Positions 24,499 to 33,073 of a stretch of 64,000 nucleotides of DNA are shown here, one piece after another; position 1 is the first letter of the stretch, and each line of letters opens with the position of its first letter. Origin of the DNA: QHWK01 sp035259385 (GTDB taxonomy: Bacteria > Acidobacteriota > Vicinamibacteria > Vicinamibacterales > CAVVIG01); the NCBI GenBank assembly GCA_035259385.1, contig DATFWL010000088.1:40593-104592 (forward strand), in the 5' to 3' direction. The notes beneath the pieces are model-generated. The model searched no databases. It saw only the letters and a list, made by a program, of their open reading frames with translations, and was not told the DNA's origin. The position numbers and the translations under genes are program-made.

Positions 24499-25433
24499 GG
24501 TTTGTACCGAGGCACCTGCGCTGTGCCGCGCGACTCGGCGAGCGCGAGCCAGACGGCGCCCAGCGCCGGCTCCGCGGTGAGGACCTCGGTCTGGCTTCGC
24601 GGCGCGACTTCGACGAGGCGGCGCGGCAGTTCTTCGGCGAGCCACGGCACGACGCGAAACGCGCCGCCGGCGAGAAAGAAGGTGAACGCGTCGCCGCGCA
24701 TTTCGAGGCGGGCCGCGACTGAGTGCGCCCCGAGCACCAGCTCGTCGGTCGCGCGCTCGAGTATCCGGATCGCGACGGCGTCGCCCTGTTCGGCCACGCG
24801 CTGCACGATCGGGCCGAGCGCGGCGACGCTCATGCGCGGCTGCTCGCGGTCGTAGACGATTCGCGGCAGCCGCGACACGTCCTGGACGTTGAAGTACTCG
24901 AGGATCTCGTTCGACAGCCGCGTCGCCGGGCCGCGGCCGTCGGCGCCGCGCATCACCGCGGCGAGCGCTTCGCGGCCGATCCAGTAGCCGCTGCCTTCGT
25001 CGCCGATCATGTGTCCCCAGCCTCCCGCGCGCGCCGCTTCGCCGGAGCCGTTGCGGCCGTAGGCGATCGACCCGGTGCCGGCGATGAGCACGATCGCCGG
25101 GTCGTCGCGCGCGCCCGCGACCAGCGCGATCAGCGCGTCGTTGACGACGAGGACGCGCGACTTGTAGCCGATGCGGCGCATGATCGCCCGCACCACCTGC
25201 GCTTCGTCCTCGCGATCGACGCCGGCGATCCCGAGGCAGACCGCCACCGGCACCACCACGCGATCGCCGATGGCGCGCTCCATGACGTCGTGCAGCACCT
25301 TCTCGACCGCGAGCTCGCCCGCCGCATGCAGGTTCGCGCCCCCGCCGCGCGCCTCCGACAGAATCGCACCGCGATCGTCAGCGAGGAGGCACACCGTCTT
25401 CGTGCCGCCCGCATCGATGCCGAGCACGTGCAT
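24480..25433 (-). CDS. BadF/BadG-type amino-sugar kinase (GlcNAc/MurNAc kinase-like)
   Basis: A 317-aa ASKHA-fold kinase. The phosphate-1 motif MHVLGIDAGGTKTVCLLAD opens the protein. VCLGIAGVDREDE, LVVNDALIALVAG (catalytic Asp region), VLIAGTGSIAYGRNGSGEAA (phosphate-2) and GWGHMIGDEGSGYWIGREAL follow. The family phosphorylates N-acetylglucosamine or N-acetylmuramate. With murQ 0.9 kb away and nagB directly downstream, a MurNAc/GlcNAc kinase is the best inference. It has no signal peptide and shares a transcript direction with nagB. The last residues are encoded in a repeat arm, so the C-terminal PVMAEG may be a late addition. Confidence 0.88.
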   Translation of the reverse strand: MHVLGIDAGGTKTVCLLADDRGAILSEARGGGANLHAAGELAVEKVLHDVMERAIGDRVVVPVAVCLGIAGVDREDEAQVVRAIMRRIGYKSRVLVVNDALIALVAGARDDPAIVLIAGTGSIAYGRNGSGEAARAGGWGHMIGDEGSGYWIGREALAAVMRGADGRGPATRLSNEILEYFNVQDVSRLPRIVYDREQPRMSVAALGPIVQRVAEQGDAVAIRILERATDELVLGAHSVAARLEMRGDAFTFFLAGGAFRVVPWLAEELPRRLVEVAPRSQTEVLTAEPALGAVWLALAESRGTAQVPRYKPVMAEG

Positions 25434-25447
25434 GCTCCGTCGATTCT

Positions 25448-26968
25448 ATGCTACGCTCCGCTGCCTTTCATGCGCAGCGCCGCTGCGGGCTGACCTCCTT
25501 GGGCTTTTCCGCAATCGATTACGCGGTCCTCGCCGCGTACCTGATCGGGATCACCTGGTTCGGTAGCCGCTTCCGCGCATCGCAGCGCTCGGTCAAGGAC
25601 TACTTCCTCGGCCGGCGACAGACGCCGTGGATCGTGATCAGCCTGTCGATTGTCGCGACCGAGACCAGCACGCTGACGCTGGTCGGCGTGCCCGCTCTCG
25701 CCTACACCGACTACGCGCGGCCGGAACAGGGCGGAAGCTTCACCTACCTGCAGGTCGTCGCCGGCTATATCGTCGCCCGCTTCGTGATCAGCGCGCTATT
25801 CATCCCCGCCTACTTCCACGGCGAGATGCTCACGGCGTACGAGCTGCTGAACCGGCGGTTCGGCGCGCGCGCGAAGCATTTCGCCGCGTCGCTGTTCCTG
25901 CTGATGCGCGCGCTCGCCGAAGGCGTGCGCGTGTTCGCGGCGTCGCTGGTGCTCGCCGCCGTCCTCGGTGCGAGCGTGCCCGGCCTGCCGCAGCTGTGGC
26001 TCTGGTCGATCGTGATCGTCGGGCTGCTCACGCTCGTGTACACGTACGAGGGCGGCATCGCGGCCGTCATCTGGACCGATCTCGTTCAGCTGGTGATCTA
26101 CATCGGCGGCTCGCTGCTCGCAGCCTATATGCTCCTCACGCTGGTCCCCGGCGGGTGGAGCGCCATCGTGGCCGATGCGCGCGCGGCGGGCAAACTGCGG
26201 GTGATCTCGTTCGCGTTCGACCGCGGCGTGCCGTTTACGTTCTGGGCCGGCCTCGTCGGCGGCTGTTTCCTGACGATGGCGTCGCATGGGGTCGATCAGC
26301 TGCTCGTCCAGCGGCTGCTCACCTGCCGCAACCAGCGCGAGAGCCAGCTCGCGTTGATCGCGTCCGGATTCGTGGTGTTCGCGCAATTCGCGCTGTTCCT
26401 CACCATCGGGATGATGCTGCACGCCTACTACGCGTCGCACGCGCTGCCGGCGATGGCGAGCAACGACGAGATCTTCCCGGCCTTCATCGTGCGCTCGCTG
26501 CCGCATGGGATTGCCGGCCTGGTGATCGCCGCGATCTTCGCCGCGGCGATGTCCAACCTGAGCGGATCGCTGAACTCGCTGGCGTCGACGACGGTGCTCG
26601 ATTTCTATCAGCCCCTTGCCGGCAGCCGTGCCACCGACGCGCAACTGCTCATGCTGTCGCGGTGGCTGACCGCCGCGTGGGGCGTCGTGCTGATCGCCAT
26701 CGCCATTCTCGCGCGCGGCTGGGGATCGGTGTTCACCGTCGGCTTGACGATCGCGTCGATCGTCTACGGTCCGATGCTCGGGGCGTTTCTGCTCGGTGTC
26801 CTGACCCGCTCGGCGACCGAGCGGGGCGTCATGGGCGGGATCGGCGTGTCGCTCGTGGCCATGGTCGGCGTCCATGCATTCGCGGGCCTGGCCTGGACCT
26901 GGTACGTGCTGGTCGGCACGGCCATCTGCGTCACGGTGGGCGCCGTGGTGAGCCGTGTCGCTCGCTGA
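25448..26968 (+). CDS. Sodium:solute symporter (SSS family)
   Basis: A 506-aa membrane transporter with about 13 hydrophobic segments. Hallmarks include AIDYAVLAAYLIGITWFGSR, DYFLGRRQTPW, the sodium-site helix SIVATETSTLTLVGVPALAY, TLVYTYEGGIAAVIWTDLVQ and AAIFAAAMSNLSGSLNSLAS. Placed between an amino-sugar kinase and a serine hydrolase, it likely imports a cell-wall sugar or muropeptide fragment (inference from context). The start is uncertain: ATG 25448 gives 17 extra polar residues before the first helix, and a TTG at 25499 would begin nearer it. Its end overlaps the next gene by 14 bases, so the two are cotranscribed. Confidence 0.9.
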   Translation: MLRSAAFHAQRRCGLTSLGFSAIDYAVLAAYLIGITWFGSRFRASQRSVKDYFLGRRQTPWIVISLSIVATETSTLTLVGVPALAYTDYARPEQGGSFTYLQVVAGYIVARFVISALFIPAYFHGEMLTAYELLNRRFGARAKHFAASLFLLMRALAEGVRVFAASLVLAAVLGASVPGLPQLWLWSIVIVGLLTLVYTYEGGIAAVIWTDLVQLVIYIGGSLLAAYMLLTLVPGGWSAIVADARAAGKLRVISFAFDRGVPFTFWAGLVGGCFLTMASHGVDQLLVQRLLTCRNQRESQLALIASGFVVFAQFALFLTIGMMLHAYYASHALPAMASNDEIFPAFIVRSLPHGIAGLVIAAIFAAAMSNLSGSLNSLASTTVLDFYQPLAGSRATDAQLLMLSRWLTAAWGVVLIAIAILARGWGSVFTVGLTIASIVYGPMLGAFLLGVLTRSATERGVMGGIGVSLVAMVGVHAFAGLAWTWYVLVGTAICVTVGAVVSRVAR

Positions 26969-28019
26969 CGCCCGCACGGTGATCGATCGGGCGATCGCCA
27001 GGCGCGTCTTCCCGGCGGCAGCGGTCGAATTGGGATCGGAACGCGGCGTCGTCTGGGCCGACGTATTCGGCACGTTGACCTTCGATGCCGGTTCGAGCGC
27101 CACCACGTCCGCCACGATCTTCGATCTCGCCTCGCTGACGAAACCGATCGCCACAGCGACCGTGATCATGGAGCAGGTGCGGACGGGCGCCGTGACGCTC
27201 GAGGCGCACGCGGCGGCATTCTTCGAGGATTGGCGCGGCGACGATCGCGAGGCGGTCACAGTCCGTGATCTGCTCGAACACGCATCCGGGCTGCCGGCGC
27301 GCCTGATCGATCAGCCGCCCGCCACGCGGCGCGAGTTCGAGCACGACATCGCCGCGATCCCGCTCGAATACGCGCCGCGGACGCGATCGGTCTACAGCGA
27401 CCTCGGGTTCATCCTGCTCGGGTTTCTTGCCGCCGCCGTCGGCGGGTCGACGCTGGACGTGTTGTTCGATCGAATCACGGTCCGGCTGGAGCCGGACACG
27501 ACTGCCGCACACACTGGTCCGCTGCAGCCGGACCGTGATCCCGGCCTTGTCTTCAACGTCGCGCCATCGCACCGGCCGCTGACCGCGCCGACAGAACCCT
27601 TGGAGATCGATCCACGCCGCGGCCGGCGTCTGGTCGCGGAGGTCCACGACAACTACGCCGCCGCGCTCGGCGGCGTCGCCGGACATGCCGGCCTGTTCGG
27701 CACGGCGTCGGCGGTCGGGGCGTTCGCGCGCGCGATGCTGCACACCGACGACATGATCCGGTTGTTCACCACCCGGAGCGGCGTCCCGGGCAGCTCGCGC
27801 GCGCTCGGCTGGGATACGATGCTGCCGACTTCGTCGTGCGGCACGCGGATGTCGTCGTCCGCCTTCGGACACGTCGGCTTCACTGGCACGTCACTGTGGA
27901 TCGATCCGGCGCGCGATAAGTACTTCGTGCTCCTGACCAACCGCGTGTGCGGCGGCGGCACGCTCGACGACATGCGCGAGGTGCGCCGCGCCTTTCATGA
28001 CGCGCTCGGTGATGTGTGA
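26955..28019 (+). CDS. Beta-lactamase-family serine hydrolase with an in-frame palindromic insert
   Basis: A 354-aa member of the class C beta-lactamase/DD-peptidase family. The nucleophile motif SxxK is in FDLASLTKPIATAT, the Tyr motif region is RSVYSDLGFILLGFL, and the third motif region is GHVGFTGTSLWIDP. No signal peptide is seen with the GTG start overlapping the SSS gene, so it may be cytoplasmic. Family members cleave D-amino-acid peptides or esters; beside murQ and an SSS importer a role in muropeptide trimming is plausible. Residues about 173-195 (VRLEPDTTAAHTGPLQPDRD) are encoded by a palindrome and make the LDVLF-to-APTE segment about 15-20 residues longer than I expect for the family. 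Confidence 0.85.
   Translation: MSLADARTVIDRAIARRVFPAAAVELGSERGVVWADVFGTLTFDAGSSATTSATIFDLASLTKPIATATVIMEQVRTGAVTLEAHAAAFFEDWRGDDREAVTVRDLLEHASGLPARLIDQPPATRREFEHDIAAIPLEYAPRTRSVYSDLGFILLGFLAAAVGGSTLDVLFDRITVRLEPDTTAAHTGPLQPDRDPGLVFNVAPSHRPLTAPTEPLEIDPRRGRRLVAEVHDNYAAALGGVAGHAGLFGTASAVGAFARAMLHTDDMIRLFTTRSGVPGSSRALGWDTMLPTSSCGTRMSSSAFGHVGFTGTSLWIDPARDKYFVLLTNRVCGGGTLDDMREVRRAFHDALGDV
27474..27539 (+). repeat. Palindromic element read in frame inside the serine hydrolase
   Basis: Left arm 27474-27497 and right arm 27517-27539 share a perfect 15-base outer stem (ATCACGGTCCGGCTG / its complement), then continue with one mismatch and one bulge around a 19-base loop. The element is translated without a frame break. 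A similar GTGTCCGGC...GCCGGA hairpin sits upstream of metK. Confidence 0.75.
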
Positions 28020-28028
28020 GTCACTGAT

Positions 28029-28147
28029 CGCTCGGCTGAAGCCTTCGCGCTACGCGGTGCAGCTGAGAGTGAAGGCGACGCCAGTTGGCGCACCGGTGCC
28101 GGTCGAGCGCAGCTATGAGAACGTCGCGCGAAGGCTGTAGCCGAGCG
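28029..28147. repeat. Inverted-repeat element between serine hydrolase and second symporter
   Basis: Two 22-base arms (28029-28050, CGCTCGGCTGAAGCC at its start; 28126-28147) are reverse complements with two mismatches, about 75 bases apart. The element fills the gap between two genes on the same strand. A 30-base match (two mismatches) to 28026-28055 occurs at 57326-57355, so this is a dispersed family. Confidence 0.75.
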
Positions 28148-28153
28148 ACTGAC

Positions 28154-29902
28154 ATGACGTTAACGTTCATCGACTGGCTCGTCATCGCCGCCTACTTCGC
28201 GCTCAACCTCGCGATCGGCCTCTACTACGCGGGGCGCGCCCGCGGCAGCACCACCGAGTTCTTTCTCTCCGGCCGCGACGTGCCCTGGTGGCTCGCGGGC
28301 ACCTCGATGGTCGCGACCACGTTCGCCGCCGACACCCCGCTGGTCGTCACCGGCATGGTGGCGCGGTACGGCATCGCCGGGAACTGGCTGTGGTGGAACA
28401 TGGCCGCGAGCGGCATGCTGACCGTGTTCGTCTACGCGCGCCTGTGGCGGCGCGCGGGCGTGATGACCGACGTCGAGTTCGCCGAACTGCGCTACGCGGG
28501 AGCGCCGGCGGCCTTCCTCCGCGGTTTCCGCGCCGTCTACCTGGGGATCCCGATCAACTGCATCATCATCGGCTGGGTAAACCTCGCGATGATGAAGATC
28601 CTGCAGGTCACGCTCGGCCTCGACAGCACCGGCGCCCTTTGGGCGCTGCTCGCGATGCTGGTCTTCACCGCCTTCTACACCACGCTCGCCGGCCTGTGGG
28701 GCGTGCTGGTCACCGATCTCGTGCAGTTCGTGCTGAAGATGGGGATGGTCATCGCGCTGGCGTACTTTGCGGTGCGCGCGGCCGGCGGCCTCGGCGCGCT
28801 CGAACAGCAGATCCGCGCGCTCGATGCGCCGTCGGGCGGCTCGCGGCTCGCGTTCTTCCCGTCGACCGACTCGGCGTGGATGCCGGCGATCACGCTGTTC
28901 GTCTATCTGGGCGTGAGCTGGTGGGCAAGCTGGTATCCCGGCGCCGAACCGGGCGGCGGCGGCTACGTCGCGCAGCGAATCTTCTCGGCGCGCACCGAAC
29001 GCGACGGCGTGTTCGCCACGCTCTGGTTCAACATCGCACATTACGCGGTGCGGCCGTGGCCATGGATCCTGACCGCGCTCGCCTCACTGGTGCTCTACCC
29101 GACTCTCACCGACAAGGAGTCGGGCTACGTGCGCACGCTGATGGATCCCGCCGTGTTTCCACCGGCCTTCCGCGGCGTGATGCTCGCGGCCTTCGCCGCC
29201 GCGTACATGTCGACCATTGGCACCCAGCTCAATTGGGGCGCGTCGTACGTCGTCAACGATTTCTACCGGCGCTTCCTGCGCCCAATCGCGACGGAAACGG
29301 AGTACGTTGTCGTCTCGCAGGCAATGACGGTGGCGCTGATGCTCGTGTCGATCTACGTGACGCTGCACCTGGCGTCGATCGAGCAGGCGTGGAAGCTGCT
29401 GATCGTCACCGGCGCCGGCACTGGAGCCGTGCTGCTGCTGCGATGGTTCTGGTGGCGGATCAACGCCTGGTCCGAAGTCGTTGCGATGGCGGTTGCCGCC
29501 GCCGTCTCGCTGTATCTTCAGATCGTGATGAAGTGGGACAGCGATCGGCCGCGCGACTTCGCGTACCTGATGATCGTGACGGTGGCCCTGACGACGATCG
29601 CATGGCTCGCGGTCACGTGGCTCACGCGCCCCGAACCGGACGAGACGCTGCGGAGGTTTTATGTGCGCGTGCAGCCGTACGGGCCAGGCTGGAAGCCGGT
29701 CGCCGCGCGCGTCAGGCCGCCGGTAACGCCTCCCGGCTCACCGCAGCGCGATCTCCTGAGCGCGCTGCTGGGCTGTGTGATGATCTACGGCGCGCTGTTC
29801 GGCGTTGGTGACCTGCTGCTGGGTAGCGCCCCGTTCGGTTTCGCGCTTCTTGCCGTCTCCGGTCTTGCGGCCGCGGCCATCGCGCGCAACCTCTCGTCTT
29901 AA
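28154..29902 (+). CDS. Second sodium:solute symporter (SSS family)
   Basis: A 582-aa transporter, longer than the first and only distantly related. The ATG at 28154 begins MTLTFIDWLVIAAYFALNLA, a proper first helix; the longer open frame would run through the inverted-repeat element. Further landmarks: TEFFLSGRDVPWWLAGTSMV, ATTFAADTPLVVTGMVARYG, the loop VAQRIFSARTERDGVFAT and AAYMSTIGTQLNWGASYVVN. About 15 hydrophobic segments are visible. The substrate is unknown; position at the end of the recycling cluster suggests a sugar or a cell-wall fragment. It converges closely with the prepilin-like gene (22 bases apart). Confidence 0.88.
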   Translation: MTLTFIDWLVIAAYFALNLAIGLYYAGRARGSTTEFFLSGRDVPWWLAGTSMVATTFAADTPLVVTGMVARYGIAGNWLWWNMAASGMLTVFVYARLWRRAGVMTDVEFAELRYAGAPAAFLRGFRAVYLGIPINCIIIGWVNLAMMKILQVTLGLDSTGALWALLAMLVFTAFYTTLAGLWGVLVTDLVQFVLKMGMVIALAYFAVRAAGGLGALEQQIRALDAPSGGSRLAFFPSTDSAWMPAITLFVYLGVSWWASWYPGAEPGGGGYVAQRIFSARTERDGVFATLWFNIAHYAVRPWPWILTALASLVLYPTLTDKESGYVRTLMDPAVFPPAFRGVMLAAFAAAYMSTIGTQLNWGASYVVNDFYRRFLRPIATETEYVVVSQAMTVALMLVSIYVTLHLASIEQAWKLLIVTGAGTGAVLLLRWFWWRINAWSEVVAMAVAAAVSLYLQIVMKWDSDRPRDFAYLMIVTVALTTIAWLAVTWLTRPEPDETLRRFYVRVQPYGPGWKPVAARVRPPVTPPGSPQRDLLSALLGCVMIYGALFGVGDLLLGSAPFGFALLAVSGLAAAAIARNLSS

Positions 29903-29924
29903 GGGCGTACTCGCAGGCGGCGGC

Positions 29925-30848
29925 TCAGCGTCCGCGTGGATTCGGCGGAAAGATCGGTTGCGCGTTGCCGGGACCGAAGCCGCGTCCACCGGGCGGGTTG
30001 TTCGGACCGAACGGACTCTGCGGCGGACCGAACGGACTCTGGCCTCGCTGACCAGGCTCGTTGCCGCGTCCACGCCCAAACGGATCGGTGCCAGGTTGTT
30101 GACCTCGCCCGGGCCCCACGCCAGGCTGCTGACCGCGCTGCGGACCGTTGATCACGCCGGGCGGCGACGTTCCGGTCTGGCCGGCCTGCAGCTGCGGCGT
30201 GTAGATGAACGCCCACTCGTTGTAATGATTGCGACCGTTGTAGAGGCGAATCGATTGTTCCTTGCTCTTGCTCGTCACGCCGGCCACCCCGGCCAGCGAA
30301 CCGCCGACGCCGCCCGGCTGCGATCCGATCGGCTGCAGGCCGCCGCGGCTGCTCGGCTGAGACGTGGACGGCTGCGGCGCAGTCGTGGACTGGCTTCCGC
30401 GGCTTGTTCCGGGCCCGGTTGTCGATCCGGCGCCGGATCCGGCCCCGATGCCGGTCGGGGCGCCCGGCGTCGCTGCGCCGCGCTGGCCTCGACCCGCCGG
30501 CGCCCCGGGGAGGTTTTGTCCCGGCGGAAGCACGACGAAGTCGTCGTTCGTGATCGGGTCCTTGTATTTCTTTCGCAGGTAGCGCTGCTCGACCAGCAGG
30601 TCGACGTTCGGCGGGTAGGCGTTGGCGAACTTGCGCTGGTACATGCCGATGGCGTGAACGTACTGCATGCCGCGGAAGACGAGCTCTTCTTCCTTCTCGC
30701 GCTGCGCCGTCTGCTTCCAGACGGGCATCACGACGGTCATCATGAGCGCCATGATGCCCATGGCAACAATCAAGGCCGCCATCGCGTATCCGTGCTGATT
30801 GGTGCAACCGTGCTCCGACGGCTTCTTTCCTTGACCCGCTAAGTTCAT
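29925..30848 (-). CDS. Atypical prepilin-like protein with Gly/Pro/Gln-rich tail
   Basis: A 307-aa protein with a type IV prepilin-like N-terminus: a basic leader ending HG, then YAMAALIVAMGIMALMMTVV and a helix (KEEELVFRGMQYVHAIGMYQ). The usual Glu at mature position 5 is Ala here. The conserved pseudopilin-like core runs to about residue 115 (FANAYPPNVDLLVEQRYLRK, DPITNDDF). From there to the end the sequence is low-complexity and rich in Gly, Pro, Gln and Ser, with a short structured island (YNGRNHYNEWAFIYTP, about residues 217-232). It is probably a minor pilin or secretion component tied to the operon at 33-42 kb. The start at ATG 30848 is uncertain; ATG 30875 is possible. Confidence 0.75.
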   Translation of the reverse strand: MNLAGQGKKPSEHGCTNQHGYAMAALIVAMGIMALMMTVVMPVWKQTAQREKEEELVFRGMQYVHAIGMYQRKFANAYPPNVDLLVEQRYLRKKYKDPITNDDFVVLPPGQNLPGAPAGRGQRGAATPGAPTGIGAGSGAGSTTGPGTSRGSQSTTAPQPSTSQPSSRGGLQPIGSQPGGVGGSLAGVAGVTSKSKEQSIRLYNGRNHYNEWAFIYTPQLQAGQTGTSPPGVINGPQRGQQPGVGPGRGQQPGTDPFGRGRGNEPGQRGQSPFGPPQSPFGPNNPPGGRGFGPGNAQPIFPPNPRGR

Positions 30849-30873
30849 GGCAATTAAGATGGTTACCGCCTTC

Positions 30874-32460
30874 ATGGTATCACGCTCATCGCGCCTCATA
30901 ACACTCGCAGTTATCGCGACGGTTGCTGTGCTGTCGGCCGCCTGTCAGAGCGTGCCGCTGCTCGCGCCGGCCGGGTCGACCATGACGCTGGTCGCTGCGG
31001 CGAACGTGCTGCCGCTGAATGGAACCACGCAGATCATCGCCCAGGTGGTCGAACAAGGTGGGAACCCGCCGCATTCCGGCACACGCGTCACCTTTACGAC
31101 CACCCTCGGACGTTTTGACCCGCCGGACGTCGATACGGACGTGACCGGCCGCGCCGTCACGACCTTCATCGCTGGAAATCAGTCGGGCGTCGCCTCGATC
31201 ACTGCATTCTCCGGCGCCGCGGCTACGACACCGCCGCCGGCATCGTCTACGACACCAGCGGCGACGAATACGGGGAACGCGTTGCAGATTCGCATCGGCG
31301 CCGCAGCGGTTGGCAGCGTTGGCCTCGCGGCGAGCCCGGCGACTCTGCCCGCAACGGGTGGCACGACGTTGCTCACGGCGTCGGTCCTCGACACGAGCGG
31401 AAACGCACTGCCAGGCGTTCCGGTCACGTTCGCCATCGACACGACCGTGGCCGGCGGCACCGGAACGTTCAGCGCTACCGTCGCGAACACCGACGGCAAC
31501 GGCCGGGCGACGACGCAGTTCTCGACCAACCGAACGACAACGGTGACGGCAAGCGCCGGCGTGCCGACGTCAAATGGTGGCGGCGGAACCGGTACGACTA
31601 CTCCCACCACCGCGCAGACGGCCAAGGTCGTCGTCAACGTCAACACGACGGCGTCGATCACCGTTGGAGCGCCGACGCCGGCGACGCCGACGGTCAATCA
31701 GACCGTCACGCTGCCGCTCACCTACGCGGCGAGCACGACCGCGAGTCCGGTCACGAGCGTCAGGGTCGACTGGGGCGACGGCGTCAACGCGACGATCACC
31801 GGACAGCCCGCGGCGGTGTCGCACTCGTACGGCCGCGCCGGCTCGTACCTCGTGGTCATCACCGGAGTCGATGCGCTCGGCGACATGACGACGACGACGA
31901 CGGCGGTTACGGTCTCGCCGCGACCGACGCCGACGGTCACGATCACGGCGACGCCGGCGAATCCACAGCCGGGCCAGGCGGTCACGTTCACGGCGGCGGT
32001 CACGCAGGGAACGACGGGCGCGACGACGCAATCGGTGACGTGGGACTTCGGAGACGGCACGCCGCCGTTCACGCTGCCGGGCAACTCGTTGAGCGCGTCG
32101 CACATCTACAGCAATTCGGGGATTGTCATCGTGACTGCGACGGTCACCGATTCGAGCGGCGCGACGGGCACATCGTCGCTGCCGGTCGTCATCGGCAGCG
32201 GATCACCGGCGTCGTTCACGTTCACGGGCACGACGCACGGTCAGCCGACGTTCTTCAACGCCACGAGCTCGACCGCTCCGACGCGAGGCGCGACGATCGT
32301 CGATTACTCGTTCGATTTCGGAGACGGGCACACCGCGTCAGGCACGAGCCCGACGCAGTCGAACGTGTATGCGGCCGCAGGCACGTTCAACGTCACGCTC
32401 ACCATCACCGACTCGGCAGGTCAAAAGGCGACCATCAGCAAACAGGTGACGATCTCGTAG
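30874..32460 (+). CDS. Lipoprotein with bacterial Ig-like (Big_1) and PKD domains
   Basis: A 528-aa exported protein. The start at ATG 30874 gives a lipoprotein-type signal (SRSSRLITLAVIATVAVLSAAC, residues 3-24); an upstream ATG at 30847 is the alternative. Two Big_1-like modules come first (NGTTQIIAQVVEQGGNPPHS; TGGTTLLTASVLDTSGNALP), separated by Thr/Ala/Pro-rich linkers. Three PKD modules follow, each with the WGDG/FGDG motif: VRVDWGDGVNA, VTWDFGDGTPPF and YSFDFGDGHTA. Such stacked sandwiches act in adhesion or as extracellular scaffolds. It is divergent from the prepilin-like gene with only 25 bases between starts, so one of these starts may be wrong or the promoters overlap the coding ends. 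Confidence 0.85.
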   Translation: MVSRSSRLITLAVIATVAVLSAACQSVPLLAPAGSTMTLVAAANVLPLNGTTQIIAQVVEQGGNPPHSGTRVTFTTTLGRFDPPDVDTDVTGRAVTTFIAGNQSGVASITAFSGAAATTPPPASSTTPAATNTGNALQIRIGAAAVGSVGLAASPATLPATGGTTLLTASVLDTSGNALPGVPVTFAIDTTVAGGTGTFSATVANTDGNGRATTQFSTNRTTTVTASAGVPTSNGGGGTGTTTPTTAQTAKVVVNVNTTASITVGAPTPATPTVNQTVTLPLTYAASTTASPVTSVRVDWGDGVNATITGQPAAVSHSYGRAGSYLVVITGVDALGDMTTTTTAVTVSPRPTPTVTITATPANPQPGQAVTFTAAVTQGTTGATTQSVTWDFGDGTPPFTLPGNSLSASHIYSNSGIVIVTATVTDSSGATGTSSLPVVIGSGSPASFTFTGTTHGQPTFFNATSSTAPTRGATIVDYSFDFGDGHTASGTSPTQSNVYAAAGTFNVTLTITDSAGQKATISKQVTIS

Positions 32461-32487
32461 GCGTCGGAGGGTCAATCGCAGCCGGTC

Positions 32488-32510
32488 CGCGCGAGCGTTA
32501 CGCTCGCGCG
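32488..32510. terminator. Perfect GC hairpin between Ig/PKD gene and pseudopilins
   Basis: CGCGCGAGCG pairs perfectly with CGCTCGCGCG around TTA. It lies 28 bases past the lipoprotein stop and is symmetric, so it could serve both converging transcripts; no T-run follows. The rest of 32461-32654 shows nothing else recognisable. Confidence 0.5.
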
Positions 32511-32654
32511 AGTCGGCCGATGCCTGGCTGCCGTCGACACGCCGCTGCATCTGCGTCGAGTCTCGGCGAACCTCGCGGCCATCGAGGCCAGCGAAGACGG
32601 GAAGGACTGTCCGGCTTCAGCGGGATTCCGGCGGCGACGATGCGAGACTCGCTG

Positions 32655-33065
32655 TCAGTCCCACTCACCGTACTTGCTGCCGTCGAGCGCGGTCGCATCC
32701 GAGCCGCTCTTGACGTCGTAGACGCCGGGCTCGGCGGTCGGATTGGCGGGATCGGGTTCGGCGGGCACCGTCTGCCAGCTGCTGGTGTTCTTGGTAAACG
32801 GATCCTCCGGCAGCTTGCGCAGGTAGCCGTCGCTGACCAGCGTGTCGAGCGTGCTGGGATACTGTCCCTTGTCGGCGTAGTACTGATCGATCGCGTCGCG
32901 CAGGCGGAACAGATCCTCTTTCAGCACCGCCTCCTTGGCATACGTCTGCGAGGTCTTGTACTGAGTCATGCCCATTGTCGCCAGGATGACGATCAGCATC
33001 ATCACGACGACGAGCTCGATCATCGTGAAACCCGATTCGATGTCGCGCAGATGGTGAGCGTTCAC
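32655..33065 (-). CDS. GspG-like type II secretion pseudopilin, second copy
   Basis: A 136-aa major-pseudopilin-type protein, last in the operon. The GTG at 33065 follows AGGGAAGG and gives a short leader before the prepilin peptidase site SG|FTMIELVVVMMLIVILAT, with Glu at mature position 5. The GspG core follows: LFRLRDAIDQYYADKGQYPS, LVSDGYLRKLPEDPFTKNT and a C-terminal GVYDVKSGSDATALDGSKYGEW. That last block resembles calcium-site or C-terminal strands in GspG. It is a near neighbour and probable paralogue of the gene upstream: both end ALDGSKY-x-x-W. Confidence 0.88.
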   Translation of the reverse strand: MNAHHLRDIESGFTMIELVVVMMLIVILATMGMTQYKTSQTYAKEAVLKEDLFRLRDAIDQYYADKGQYPSTLDTLVSDGYLRKLPEDPFTKNTSSWQTVPAEPDPANPTAEPGVYDVKSGSDATALDGSKYGEWD

Positions 33066-33073
33066 GGCCTTCC

